A DNA stretch of 46,905 nt from SM1-50 sp964467345 (GTDB lineage: Archaea > Thermoplasmatota > E2 > DHVEG-1): NCBI GenBank assembly GCA_964467345.1, contig CAYXPY010000015.1, forward strand, positions 1 to 46,905, read 5' to 3'. Numbering within the stretch: position 1 is the first letter of the stretch; every line of letters begins with the position of its first letter. A model generated the notes under the pieces. The model worked only from the letters and a program-made list of their open reading frames with translations. It was not told where the DNA came from and searched no databases. The translations under genes and the position numbers were made by a program. Positions 34,502-43,438 of this stretch are shown here, in pieces.

Positions 34502-35473
34502 CTACATCTTTTCAGGCAGTATGTTTGATTTGAACACTTCTGTGACATACAAATAATCATAATTAGCGATGTCCTCAGGGAATTTTTTCCGTAGATCTTC
34601 CATCACTCGATAGAAGTGCTCGAAATTCGTCGCATACAACGTGATTTCCAGGTCATACCCACCGATCGCCTTATGGATCTCCCAAAGGAACGGGTTATCG
34701 CTAAGGTATTGGATGATCTGGTTTTTCTTATTATAATCACGCAGCGACAAATTCACAATGAACTCACGTAATCCAAGTTTATTAATATCCATGGTGATCG
34801 AATATCGTTGGATGACCCCTGATTTGATCAATTTGGTAATCCGGGAATGGATCGTCACGGTTGACACGTTGATTTGGCTTGCGATGTCAACACTGTTGAT
34901 TCGAGTGTTTTTCGCTAGCAAGTTAAGGATTTTATAGTCCACGACATCAATATCGACGGTCTTGCCGTCGTATCGGTATTCATACGCACGTTCGTGGGAA
35001 GCAGCAAGATCATTGACCAATAAGGAATGCTTGTATCCGAATGATTCGTATAACTGGGAGAAGAATATTTCTTTGAAATAATACCGATAGTGTCGGAGGG
35101 TCTCCTCATAAAACGCGTAGAAATGATTCGGGGATTTGACCAGAATCGTGATGATAAGATCGTATTTTCCCTTCGTCGATGCGATACTCCAGGTATTAGT
35201 GTGGTTGACGAAATGGTTGATGATTTCTTTTTCTTTATCCGGTGAGGCGTACTGCAACACGATGTAGAGTCGATAGACGGAGAATCCAAGTTTGAAGACA
35301 TCGATCATCGCATTAAAATTTTTTATAATACCTTTGGTTTGCAGTCGTTTGATGCGGTATTCCACAACGCTTTTCTGAAGGCCGACTTTTTTTGCGACCG
35401 ATGAAAGCGATTGCCTGGAGTTTAAAAACAAATGGTAGAGTATCTTATGGTCCTTAGAATCTAATTCTCGCAC
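34502..35473 (-). CDS. tandem-duplicated Lrp/AsnC transcription regulator
   Basis: 323 residues made of two complete Lrp/AsnC units: HTH 1 at residues 4-50 (KILYHLFLNSRQSLSSVA, KKVGLQKSVVEYRIKRL), RAM-like 1 at about 68-140, HTH 2 from about 178 (YKILNLLAKNTRINSVD, VSTVTIHSRITKLI) and RAM 2 from about 240. Both HTHs look intact. Normal Lrps are one unit of 150 aa; this one probably forms a pseudo-dimer. The start is GTG at 35473, about 24 nt from the TATA-like box at 35496-35505, so leaderless. Convergent with the response regulator; target unknown. Confidence 0.85.
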   Translation of the reverse strand: MRELDSKDHKILYHLFLNSRQSLSSVAKKVGLQKSVVEYRIKRLQTKGIIKNFNAMIDVFKLGFSVYRLYIVLQYASPDKEKEIINHFVNHTNTWSIASTKGKYDLIITILVKSPNHFYAFYEETLRHYRYYFKEIFFSQLYESFGYKHSLLVNDLAASHERAYEYRYDGKTVDIDVVDYKILNLLAKNTRINSVDIASQINVSTVTIHSRITKLIKSGVIQRYSITMDINKLGLREFIVNLSLRDYNKKNQIIQYLSDNPFLWEIHKAIGGYDLEITLYATNFEHFYRVMEDLRKKFPEDIANYDYLYVTEVFKSNILPEKM

Positions 35474-35495
35474 AGTGGAATCATCGTCTATTCAA

Positions 35496-35505
35496 CTAAT
35501 AAATT
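35496..35505 (-). promoter_or_regulatory. TATA-like box of the tandem Lrp gene
   Basis: Minus-strand AATTTATTAG, 22-32 nt before the GTG start at 35473. Confidence 0.4.
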
Positions 35506-35591
35506 TTTCCAATCTCTTTTCGAGGAAGAAATCATCGTTTTTTTCCCCATTTGTTCTTCCAATGTTACAGACAAGGACTTGGCGTATTCTC

Positions 35592-37403
35592 TCAAAAGAA
35601 CTTCCATATCCTTACGTTCTGAGACGCGAAGTTTCCCTCATGGTATGCGATGACTTTTACGATATGCGAGCCGAATGATCGTGTATCCCACCGCCAGCTG
35701 AAGGGGGCCTCGGTATCGCACACTTGCAGGGCATCATCAAGATAGAACGCGACCCGGTCGATTTCTGTTGCGTTGATTATCTCCACCTCAATGTCTATCG
35801 GACCGAAAACAAGGGGAATACAAAAATCCAGCAGTCTCCTATTTTTCCAATAGATGCCGTTCCCTGGGTTCGTGATGTTTACTTCAAACGACGGATTATA
35901 CATCTGTGTGATAAGAAAAGTACGTGTCTCTCCACTCTGGAGTGACTCAATGAGATAGGTATCAGCATTTTCTTTGAGGAGGTCCCCTGATTCGGTGTAC
36001 CAGTATGCCGAGAACGGTAGATGCAGGAGTATGTTCTGTACCTGATGATCGTAGGTGTTAGTTACCACACAGGTAGTCGTATTTCCCGGGGTACTGCAAG
36101 AAGTTTTTACGTATTCCCACCGAATTACGCCCGTCGGAGAATAGGCACTGTTCCAGGAATCATAGCGATGGAGCAGCCATTCATCGCTTCCGATACCGAC
36201 ATCGAAAGCATACATGTCCCATCCATCTGAGCCGCAGAGCATTAGTCCATTCACGATCGAGGGTGGCGCGGTGACGCTGGCACCGATGCAATATCGCCAG
36301 AGGATTGAGCCTGTTGTCTCGTTTAATGCATAAAACGCCCCGTCTATTCCATCCCGTGTCCCGATGAAGATAAGCCCCCCACTGATTGTCGGGGAGCTGA
36401 TATCACATGAACCACCTATTTTTGTTTCCCAGAGGAGTTGACCGGTACTGGCAGTCAACGCGTACACGTATCCAAAGGTGTCTGCGATAAACACCCGTCC
36501 GTTATGATACGCATTGAATGATAAAGACCCGCCATGCAGCGGATAGGTCCAGAGTAGCTGTCCTGTGCTTTCGCTGTATGCGTTCATGGTATTATCATAA
36601 AAAATTGCTAGAAAGAGGCGTCCCTGACCATCAGCGGTTATTGAATTGTCCCAAGGGCCTGCAGACAACGGTTTGTTCCATATCTCTTGACCTGTGGTTG
36701 CATTGATTTTATACAGTTTTCCGGTATTATAGCCGTTCCAGAACGCACCATAGAGTGCGTTGTCCTTGAGCATTGGTTTGTTGGGGCAGACAGCATAACC
36801 AGTTGGATATGTCCAATTGATGCTTCCATCTGCCTTGTTCAATGCGTATAGTTTCGTGTCATAAAAACCAGAGCAAAAATAGAGTTTGTCTTCGTCGTAT
36901 TGGACTGATTCTGCGATCCCACCGTAGATTGGTGTTTTCCAGAGTTGTTGTCCGGTGAACCTGTTAAATGCATACATATATTCGTTGTTAGGATAGTATC
37001 CATGGGTACACGTCCCGATGTAGACCACATCACCATCGATAACGGGGCCGACATATCCTGGTCCTGTCTCATTGCTCCAGATGATTTCCCCGTTGCTCGT
37101 GTTCACCGCAAATATCTTATCATGACCCGCCCCGTGGGTGGCGCACGAGCCGATGTAAGCGATACCGTCAGCATACGTCACTGCGGATTCCTCATAGTTC
37201 GTCCCCGTCGTATTTGCCGTCCAGAGTAACTCATGACCATAGGAGATTCCTGTGATGTTCACCTCGATGTATGTTTCTGGTTCAACGTTTAATATAAAAG
37301 GAATCTGCGGTGTGTTTGAGAATATGGAAGCATGAACGCAGAACGTTTCACTGCACAGACAACAGATTCCAATGCAAATGATGATTGTTTTTTTTCTGTT
37401 CAT
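35592..37403 (-). CDS. secreted PQQ-type beta-propeller protein with C-terminal Ig-like domain
   Basis: 603 residues. Short basic signal peptide (MNRKKTIIICIG). Residues about 40-430 are repeats of the PQQ/propeller type, each with phrases such as GEIIWSNETG, GQQLWKTP, GSINWTYPTG and GQLLWTYP. The last 90 residues form an Ig-like domain (DIEVEIINATEIDRVAFYLDD, then WRWDTRSFGSHIVKV) ending in IWKFF, a layout common in archaeal secreted proteins. No PQQ-binding dehydrogenase residues were identified; it is likely a binding or display protein rather than an enzyme. Confidence 0.75.
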   Translation of the reverse strand: MNRKKTIIICIGICCLCSETFCVHASIFSNTPQIPFILNVEPETYIEVNITGISYGHELLWTANTTGTNYEESAVTYADGIAYIGSCATHGAGHDKIFAVNTSNGEIIWSNETGPGYVGPVIDGDVVYIGTCTHGYYPNNEYMYAFNRFTGQQLWKTPIYGGIAESVQYDEDKLYFCSGFYDTKLYALNKADGSINWTYPTGYAVCPNKPMLKDNALYGAFWNGYNTGKLYKINATTGQEIWNKPLSAGPWDNSITADGQGRLFLAIFYDNTMNAYSESTGQLLWTYPLHGGSLSFNAYHNGRVFIADTFGYVYALTASTGQLLWETKIGGSCDISSPTISGGLIFIGTRDGIDGAFYALNETTGSILWRYCIGASVTAPPSIVNGLMLCGSDGWDMYAFDVGIGSDEWLLHRYDSWNSAYSPTGVIRWEYVKTSCSTPGNTTTCVVTNTYDHQVQNILLHLPFSAYWYTESGDLLKENADTYLIESLQSGETRTFLITQMYNPSFEVNITNPGNGIYWKNRRLLDFCIPLVFGPIDIEVEIINATEIDRVAFYLDDALQVCDTEAPFSWRWDTRSFGSHIVKVIAYHEGNFASQNVRIWKFF

Positions 37404-37575
37404 GGTTACACAAAATCCCTTTTTTATATTTTTTCAACCAGATAAGAGTTAATATCTTCATTGGTTATATATTATTTTTCAGGGGCTTTTTGTCTGTTAA
37501 TTTCCATGTTTTTTTGTCCGTAATCGTGTTTTTATCATTTAATTTATTTTTTTTGTACAAAAAGACCGTTAGAAG

Positions 37576-37585
37576 TTTTATAATC
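37576..37585 (+). promoter_or_regulatory. TATA box of the 145-aa secreted protein
   Basis: TTTTATAATC. Transcription should start near 37610, close to GGAG at 37607-37610, which lies 7 nt before the ATG at 37618; the exact start site decides whether that ribosome site is present in the mRNA. Confidence 0.4.
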
Positions 37586-37617
37586 TTGTCAATAGTATCG
37601 ACTTATGGAGAATATCT

Positions 37618-38055
37618 ATGAAAAGGAAAGTGAGCGGAATATTGATTTGTATGCTGTTTTTTGCAGTGGCTCTACCCGCGGTATCAGCAAGCCAACCAAC
37701 ACCAGCTCAGATACAACGCTTCGGTGCTTGTTATATCGTCGCTGAAGGTGAACTAACCGAAAAAGATTTTCCCTCGATAATCGGGACAAGTATGTGGAAG
37801 ATAATGTATACACGTCCGTTCAACGATGATCGTGCCCATGTGTTCTACTGGTTCCTTCGATTCAATGAGACATCAACTGTTACTATCTATTCAGAGGAAA
37901 ACGGAGAGGTTCTCTGGCAGCATCAGGGGGACACCGTCCCGCAGCTTCGTATGTTGCTGTTCAAGGGTATCTATCTGAATGAAGACACTGATGATGGGAG
38001 ATTGCATATTGAGATCAGTGGAACTATAAATTTTGTGCAAATCATAGAGAAATAA
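37618..38055 (+). CDS. small secreted protein of unknown function
   Basis: 145 residues with a clean signal peptide (MKRKVSGILICMLFF to ALPAVSAS). The mature part is a beta-rich single domain with GACYIVAEGELTEKDFP, AHVFYWFLRFN and TVTIYSEENGEVLWQH. I do not recognise the family. Its own TATA box and GGAG ribosome site, and a T-run just after the stop, mark it as a single-gene unit. Confidence 0.6.
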   Translation: MKRKVSGILICMLFFAVALPAVSASQPTPAQIQRFGACYIVAEGELTEKDFPSIIGTSMWKIMYTRPFNDDRAHVFYWFLRFNETSTVTIYSEENGEVLWQHQGDTVPQLRMLLFKGIYLNEDTDDGRLHIEISGTINFVQIIEK

Positions 38056-38090
38056 GAATAATTTTTGACTAAGCCTTATTTCTCGTTTTC

Positions 38091-38100
38091 TTTTTTTTTT
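38091..38100 (+). terminator. poly-T transcription terminator
   Basis: Run of ten T 36 nt after the stop at 38055, preceded by another T-rich tract. Archaeal RNA polymerase terminates in such tracts without a hairpin. Confidence 0.5.
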
Positions 38101-38249
38101 GATACTCCCTCAAAGATGTAATTTTTTAGAAATAACCTGGTTGCTTAAGGCTATCATCAGAAGGGACATATGTCCTGTCCTACCACACTGAAATCGACTG
38201 GTCAGTGATACAAAGAGTATTAATATCCCTTTGTTTATAAATATGGGTA

Positions 38250-40553
38250 ATGAGAGCTGCGGTGACTGTCATCCTTTGTTTTTTCCTGTTTATTTCCAGT
38301 GTGTATGGACAAAGCCTCGGACAAGGACAGACTGAATTTCCGTCTTCACACCGTGTTGTTTCTGCCTCTGTTCGCAATTCCCTTGGTGATGCTGTCGTCG
38401 TCTCTGACAGCGATTCCTTTTATAGTATCATAAGTACGAGTAGTGCCTGTTGGTATGACACTGAGACGAATACCAGTGGGCTTCTACCCTTGTTTGTTGC
38501 TCATGCAGGGAATCTTACTGATGCGCAGACGCGGTTTCTTGAATCATATTTCACACCGGTCAATCAGACCATCCTGGTGCTTGGTGAGCCTCTGACGACG
38601 GCGTATCCTACAAGGGAGATTCTTGGCCCTGCGCCAGAAGTCTCTCTGATGATAGCAACGGAGCTGTTTGTCACTGCGCCAGCGGTTCTAGTTCTCCCCT
38701 ATGGCACAATACAGGCGTATCATCTCAGCCTTCTTGCCGCGCCACTGGCAAGTTACTTGAGCATGCCTATCCTGCTCTTTGATGAGAACGATGGCGAGAT
38801 TCAAGCGGTCTGCACGCAACTGCAAAGCACCCATGCGTTCCTCATCGGTGATGTCTCTATACAACTGCCGAACATCACGACGATCGCCCTTGAAACCGAA
38901 CAGGAAATCACCGATGCTGTGTTGTCTCTCATCTCAGAGAAATTCGGTTCACTTCATTATCTTACCATGACGAATCCTTCCGATATCATCCCTCCCGGAG
39001 CAATTAATACAACGGAAATGACTGTGTTTGACCAGGTCACCAATAAAAAGATCATTCTGCTGAACAAGGAAATTAATCTTGCTGGGAACGATACCCGGTA
39101 TTATACAATAGATGTCCCTGCGGGCATGACCCGTGTGCAAATCTTTGGGCAAATCAATCAAAGACAACAGTCATTCTCAGGGAGATTCTTTGCTGTTGAA
39201 CCCCTTATTTTCATGACGCTTTCTGATCCACAGGGAACTATTGTTGCCTATGCCAATAGCATGGGATACGATCCTGGGAGAACGTATCTTGAGACCCTCA
39301 CCTGCAATGCATCAGGGCCGTATCGCCTTCGTATCGAGGTGTATCATGGGATAAAAGGAGGGTTTTTCATCCAGCGAGGGTTGTCATGGGTTGACGTCTC
39401 TCTTAGGGTTGACACAACCATCTCAACTCTTGAGACTCCGCATCTCCCCCAGATCCCACACCTCTCCAGCCTTGCTTCGTACCTCACCGCGGCCCATGGT
39501 GGGCTTGTCATCGCCAATGCATCCTGGGAGCTTACCGATGCGTCCTATGCGGTTGCTGCCGAGGGTCTTGGGGCGGGTCCCTGGTACTCTGAAGACCTCC
39601 ATCCTTTTACGAACGAGAAGGTCAACCGGACGGTCCACCAATTGGAACGGACACTGGAAACCCTTGATGCACATGGTCTTCTCAGTGGATATCTCACTGG
39701 TCCCGCATGGCTTGGGATTCTTGCGGATGCCACAATGATTCCTCAGTATTATTATGGTCCATCTCAAGGTGGTATCCCGGAGACAGGTTTACCTTCTGAC
39801 AACCCGTACTCTCTCCAACAGGCTCTCTCAGTGGGCCGTCTCATCAGCTGGGATGTCTCTGATGTCTCTGCATTGATCGCACGGACGTTCTTCTACGAAA
39901 CAGTGTGTGGAACTCCGCAAGGTACAGATGATTGGCATCATCGGTTCAGTTTCGTGTTCGGGGAGGGATTTGGTGAGACCGGGGGGCTTTTCCATCAGGT
40001 GCCCTACGCAAGGGAAATCCGTAGCTATAATTTTTCCTCCAAGGTCTATGGGATTTTACGCAACAGCAGGCAGTTCATAGAGGCATTTGAGGTGTTCACT
40101 GGTGCGAACTACATTGAATATCTTGGGCATGGTGACTGGTTCTGGATTCCTGCCTCGTACTATGGTCTTGATATGTATTCAAAGGCGGTCGATGTTGCTC
40201 ATGTCAAAGACTGGGCTTATGAAAAACCAAGTGTTTTTCTGACCTCAGCTTGTTTGATGGGACGTATCGATGGTCTTCCTGCGCAGATGAGCATTGGTCT
40301 TGCGATGCTTCATGCAGGGTGCAATGGTTTTGTGGGTGCGACACGGGAAACCGGTCAGGAGTCTGGTCTGACTGTTCTGGAGAATCATTTAATCGTGGAT
40401 GACTGGAGCATCGGTGAAGCGTTACGCGGAGAAAAACAGATTGATACAGAGCCACCGACGTTCTATGTTCGGATGTTGTATGGTGATCCAGCCTTTAATC
40501 CGTATGAGCCGATGAATGGTTTTTCCAGTCAAGGACGGCCTCGGTTTCGTTAG
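38250..40553 (+). CDS. secreted C25 (gingipain-like) cysteine peptidase
   Basis: 767 residues with a signal peptide ending near ISSVYGQS. The first 230 residues after it contain a cell-wall-binding-2-like fold (AYHLSLLAAPLASYL, THAFLIGDVSIQL). A beta-rich domain follows, and the C-terminal 370 residues are C25: LGILADATMIPQYYY, then EYLGHGDWF with His627 and FLTSACLMGRID with Cys668, the catalytic dyad, and LYGDPAFNPY at the end. Gingipain-like enzymes degrade extracellular protein. The start at 38250 fits a GTATTAATATCC promoter upstream; a nearer TTTATAAAT could instead support a GTG at 38262. Confidence 0.8.
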   Translation: MRAAVTVILCFFLFISSVYGQSLGQGQTEFPSSHRVVSASVRNSLGDAVVVSDSDSFYSIISTSSACWYDTETNTSGLLPLFVAHAGNLTDAQTRFLESYFTPVNQTILVLGEPLTTAYPTREILGPAPEVSLMIATELFVTAPAVLVLPYGTIQAYHLSLLAAPLASYLSMPILLFDENDGEIQAVCTQLQSTHAFLIGDVSIQLPNITTIALETEQEITDAVLSLISEKFGSLHYLTMTNPSDIIPPGAINTTEMTVFDQVTNKKIILLNKEINLAGNDTRYYTIDVPAGMTRVQIFGQINQRQQSFSGRFFAVEPLIFMTLSDPQGTIVAYANSMGYDPGRTYLETLTCNASGPYRLRIEVYHGIKGGFFIQRGLSWVDVSLRVDTTISTLETPHLPQIPHLSSLASYLTAAHGGLVIANASWELTDASYAVAAEGLGAGPWYSEDLHPFTNEKVNRTVHQLERTLETLDAHGLLSGYLTGPAWLGILADATMIPQYYYGPSQGGIPETGLPSDNPYSLQQALSVGRLISWDVSDVSALIARTFFYETVCGTPQGTDDWHHRFSFVFGEGFGETGGLFHQVPYAREIRSYNFSSKVYGILRNSRQFIEAFEVFTGANYIEYLGHGDWFWIPASYYGLDMYSKAVDVAHVKDWAYEKPSVFLTSACLMGRIDGLPAQMSIGLAMLHAGCNGFVGATRETGQESGLTVLENHLIVDDWSIGEALRGEKQIDTEPPTFYVRMLYGDPAFNPYEPMNGFSSQGRPRFR

Positions 40554-40890
40554 GGCTGAGAAATACTACTGAAGAATGTAAGGAAAGGTGGACGTAAAAT
40601 TGAGAAAGTTATTTTTTTTTAGCTGGTGAGGAGAGGAGGAAAGATGGTTAAAAAAACGATACTCCCTCATATTTTACGCCCCTAATTAACAATTGTTAAC
40701 CGTTGTTTATATCACTTTCGGTTTTATACGCCATTTCCCTAAGAAAAACACCGTTTTCACTATAAATTCGCAAGGTCCGATGCAGCCGATGAGAAACATA
40801 TATTTGGTTATCGACTGTCAAAACAACAAGCCAAAAACACCTGCCCAAGACTACGTTCTTTTTCTCGTCAATCAAATAAAAAAATTTTTC
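40554..40890 (+). other. 337-nt gene-free region with hairpin-operator-TATA module A
   Basis: No gene supported. It has a T-run at 40612-40620 (terminator for the C25 gene), complementary arms CGTAAAAT (40593-40600) and ATTTTACG (40671-40678), the palindrome at 40686-40699 and a TATA-like TTTATATC at 40706. The transcript expected from this promoter would run into OsmC from the opposite side. A 56-codon ORF at 40780-40950 is possible but overlaps OsmC by 60 bp and is not credible on sequence. Confidence 0.5.
40686..40699. promoter_or_regulatory. palindromic operator TTAACAATTGTTAA, copy A
   Basis: Perfect 14-bp palindrome, 7 nt before a TATA-like element on the plus strand. The same palindrome recurs at 41883 and, with one mismatch, at 45098. 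Repetition at TATA boxes suggests a shared regulator; identity unknown. Confidence 0.5.
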
Positions 40891-41325
40891 TTACTGAGGG
40901 GCACCCTGGATTTTTTCGACGATGCGCAAGGAGGTGGTGATCGGAACTGACGGTCGGAGCATCGCAGACACAGGACAGTATTTCTGTTGTGAAAGCTCTA
41001 CTGCTCGTGCAAGATGCTGTTGATTCAGATCCTTCCCAGCAAAAACGAACTCGAGATGGATCTTGGTAAAAACCTTCGGGTACTCCTCCGCGCGTTCGGC
41101 AGTGATATGAATCTCCAATCCATCGAGTGCAACCTTTTTCTTTTGTAAAATCGTGACAACATCACAGCCGGTACAACCCCCCAATGCTAGGAGCACAAGC
41201 TCCATTGGACGGGTCGCCGCATCGGAACCTGCATGATCCTTCATATTGTCAATTGGCACCCAATGGTTGCTATCTGCTTTGCCGATAAACGAACAACCGT
41301 CGATTTGTCGTAGTATAGCATTCAT
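40891..41325 (-). CDS. OsmC/Ohr-family protein
   Basis: 144-residue OsmC-like protein. Redox cysteines are Cys51 and Cys54 in GGCTGCDV and Cys117 in QQKYCPVSAML, the typical OsmC/Ohr spacing, with ATRPMELVLLALGG before the first. These enzymes reduce organic hydroperoxides or act as thiol proteins. The ATG at 41325 has GGTGAG 6 nt before it and a TTTTAAAG TATA box about 40 nt up. It is divergent from the lycopene-cyclase gene. Confidence 0.9.
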   Translation of the reverse strand: MNAILRQIDGCSFIGKADSNHWVPIDNMKDHAGSDAATRPMELVLLALGGCTGCDVVTILQKKKVALDGLEIHITAERAEEYPKVFTKIHLEFVFAGKDLNQQHLARAVELSQQKYCPVSAMLRPSVPITTSLRIVEKIQGAPQ

Positions 41326-41390
41326 GTTGTCTCACCCTCAAGACATGTATTGAATTTCCCAGCTTTAAAACATCTCATCGCCACAGATGA

Positions 41391-41400
41391 CTATTTAACA
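41391..41400 (+). promoter_or_regulatory. TATA-like box of the lycopene-cyclase-domain gene
   Basis: CTATTTAACA, about 25 nt before the ATG at 41422, which has no ribosome site; supports a leaderless start there. Confidence 0.4.
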
Positions 41401-41421
41401 TCAGCCATCATTTCTTTTTTC

Positions 41422-41748
41422 ATGTATCTATACCTCCAGCTCCTCGCTGTGTTTGTCATTATACCGAATGTTTTTCTTCTCTATCTTAATCGGAAAAAAA
41501 TCCATCTCCAATCACTGTGCATCGCGTTGTTGGTGTTATTCGTCATCGCAGTTGTGTGGGATCAACTCTCTGTCCGATTAGGACTTTGGACCTTTTCAGA
41601 AAATGAAATCATAGGAAATGTGTTCGGATTACCTGTGGAGGAGTATTTGTTTTTCTTCTTCGTGCCACTTCTCTGCATCAATGTGTATGTGTTTATCGGA
41701 GGCTTTTTCAACAGACCAAGAAAAAATGATGGGAACAAGAAGGATTGA
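41422..41748 (+). CDS. single-domain lycopene-cyclase-type (CrtYc/d) membrane protein
   Basis: 108 residues, three predicted helices. The lycopene-cyclase signature is clear: AVVWDQLSVRLGLWTF, then IIGNVFGLPVEEYLFFF. Bacterial CrtYc and CrtYd are paired about 110-residue subunits; here only one is found, and no other carotenoid gene is in the window, so it may form homodimers or act on another terpenoid. The ATG at 41422 is preferred over the TTG at 41350 because it fits the family N-terminus and a TATA box. A T-run at 41764-41771 marks its end. Confidence 0.75.
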   Translation: MYLYLQLLAVFVIIPNVFLLYLNRKKIHLQSLCIALLVLFVIAVVWDQLSVRLGLWTFSENEIIGNVFGLPVEEYLFFFFVPLLCINVYVFIGGFFNRPRKNDGNKKD

Positions 41749-41812
41749 CGAGACGTTTAATAATTTTTTTTCCTTGCTTCAACGTGTGTATCAAAAGAGA
41801 GTTATAGGAAGT

Positions 41813-41870
41813 TAATTGTTGATGAGGATTTGGGAGGAAAGAATAAAAAAGATACGCTCATCAACAATTA
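41813..41870. repeat. 14-bp perfect inverted repeat with 30-nt loop
   Basis: Arms TAATTGTTGATGAG (41813-41826) and CTCATCAACAATTA (41857-41870) are exact complements around a purine-rich loop containing GGAGGAAAGA. Module A has the same loop word but weaker, wider arms. Confidence 0.65.
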
Positions 41871-41881
41871 CACCTCTCTGC

Positions 41882-41897
41882 ATTAACAATTGTTAAT
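41882..41897. promoter_or_regulatory. palindromic operator ATTAACAATTGTTAAT, copy B
   Basis: Perfect 16-bp palindrome that contains copy A's 14 bp, 4 nt before a TATA box. Confidence 0.5.
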
Positions 41898-42144
41898 ACC
41901 CTATATAAATGTTTCGATTCCAGGAGAAACAAGCTCTCACACGGGGAGAAAAACGACGTGCCAACAGGAGAAACCGTATACTCAAAAACGGCAAAGGGCT
42001 GATCCCTCCTAACTGCTTATCATCAAAAAACTCTCCTACGCATCCCTCGGTCATCGTTGTGGTAAAACCACATTTTGCTTTGTCTCTTTTGTCACGGATG
42101 ACACATAATTAAAAAGAAATAGAAAAGAAAGAGTCCTTCCATAC

Positions 42145-42155
42145 ATATTTAAATC
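42145..42155 (+). promoter_or_regulatory. TATA box of the MFS gene
   Basis: ATATTTAAATC, 24-34 nt before the ATG at 42179, implying a leaderless mRNA. Confidence 0.5.
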
Positions 42156-42178
42156 TTCAAATTATTATTTATTTCTGA

Positions 42179-43360
42179 ATGGTCACAATCGATAATAAAA
42201 AAAGTTTGAAATATTTCTTGTTTGGGAGCCTGTATTTTTCAGAAGGACTCATGATCGCGATAACGACTGTTGCCACCGCTCTGTACCTTAGAGAACAAGC
42301 AGTCCCCATCCCGATTACCACCCTTATCGTCGGCATCGTCAACATCCCCTGGATGCTTAAATTCGTCTGGGGCCCCGTCGTTGACCATTTCAGAAAACTC
42401 GGAAGAAAGACCTTCATCATACTCGGGGGCATACTCTCTGTTTCTTGCATGTTTTTCGTCTCATTCTTTAATCCGAGCAGTTCACTAATGCCTTTTACCG
42501 TTTTGATCTTCCTTAGTCACGTCGGCATCGGGTTCATCGATGTCTCCACCGATGCCTGGGCCGTGGATGTCTCAACACAAAAGGACCGGGGGAAAATCAA
42601 CGGCTCGATGTACGCAGGCCAATACGGCGCCTGGGCGATCGGTGCCGCTCTTTTCCCGTTTATCGGCGTTCAATTCGGGTACCGCTCTGTCTATCTCCTC
42701 AATGCTCTCCTCATCTTCCTCATCCTTCTTTTTCCCTTCATTGTCAAAGAAACAAAAAAAGAAAAACAAAAGGAAAAGATCATCTCGCTTGCCATTACAG
42801 AGTTCAAAAAAAAGACAGTCCTGCTGGTAGCCTTGTTCTCCCCGCTTGTCTTTATGAACGAAGGCATCATGTCCTTTATCATACCCATCTACATGAGGGA
42901 TGGCCTTGGTCTGAGCGATGTACAGATAGGTGTTATCGCTATGATTTTCCCGGTGTTTCTCGTGGTCGGTTCACTGGTTGGAGGCATGGTGACAGACAAG
43001 ATTGGGAGGAAATCAACCCTCTTTCTGTTCATTGGCTTTAATATCGTGTTTACCATTGCTCTGATCTTTACGGACACCTGGTGGAAACTATCCATCATCT
43101 ACGGGATTATCGGATTCCTGATGGGCGGGCATTCCACCGCCTCATGTGCCCTGTTCATGGATGTGACTAATCCCCGAATTGGAGCCACGCAGTACGGTAT
43201 CTTCACCGGAATAGCAAACGTCGGTTTGAACGGTGCTGGGATGATTACGGGTACTCTGGCAGTCCTGCTTGGTTTTTCTCGAACCTTTCTGTACGCAGCC
43301 TGGGTGTTTGGTCCTGCGTTGCTTGTACTGTACTTCATTCAAATTAAAAAAAATGGATAA
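42179..43360 (+). CDS. MFS transporter (AmpG/PAT-like)
   Basis: 393 residues, about 12 helices with a short basic loop between halves (KETKKEKQKEKI). Motif A of the major facilitator superfamily is in GGMVTDKIGRKST; the N-half has FVWGPVVDHFRKLGRK and DVSTDAWAVDVS, characteristic of AmpG/acetyl-CoA-transporter-like (PAT) members. The substrate is unknown. Leaderless ATG (TATA 42145-42155). It converges with the metalloprotease gene. Confidence 0.85.
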   Translation: MVTIDNKKSLKYFLFGSLYFSEGLMIAITTVATALYLREQAVPIPITTLIVGIVNIPWMLKFVWGPVVDHFRKLGRKTFIILGGILSVSCMFFVSFFNPSSSLMPFTVLIFLSHVGIGFIDVSTDAWAVDVSTQKDRGKINGSMYAGQYGAWAIGAALFPFIGVQFGYRSVYLLNALLIFLILLFPFIVKETKKEKQKEKIISLAITEFKKKTVLLVALFSPLVFMNEGIMSFIIPIYMRDGLGLSDVQIGVIAMIFPVFLVVGSLVGGMVTDKIGRKSTLFLFIGFNIVFTIALIFTDTWWKLSIIYGIIGFLMGGHSTASCALFMDVTNPRIGATQYGIFTGIANVGLNGAGMITGTLAVLLGFSRTFLYAAWVFGPALLVLYFIQIKKNG

Positions 43361-43438
43361 ATTTTTAATAAAAATTCATCGTAAGGCTTTCCTCTCCATT
43401 AACTGGAAAGATGAATGAATCATTAACAATCTGGTGTA

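Larger units (their letters stand above)
41749..42178 (+). other. 430-nt gene-free region with hairpin-operator-TATA module B
   Basis: No gene supported. It holds a T-run (41764-41771), a perfect 14-bp inverted repeat (41813-41826 with 41857-41870), the palindrome at 41882-41897 and TATA box CTATATAAAT at 41901-41910. A 67-codon ORF (41909-42112) starts inside the TATA box and is basic but unrecognised, so I do not call it. A small untranslated RNA from this promoter is possible. The region ends with the TATA box of the MFS gene at 42145-42155. Confidence 0.5.

Noticed and set aside
38233..38243. TTTATAAAT as TATA box for the ATG at 38250
   Set aside because: Only about 10 nt from the ATG, too close for the usual 25-nt distance; an upstream TATTAATATCC fits better.
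40780..40950. 56-codon ORF on the plus strand (begins MQPMRNIYLV)
   Set aside because: Overlaps the OsmC coding end by 60 bp on the other strand and shows no recognisable domain; kept only as a possible transcript of module A.
41909..42112. 67-codon basic ORF after operator B
   Set aside because: Its ATG falls inside the TATA box, so the expected mRNA would not contain it; composition looks random.
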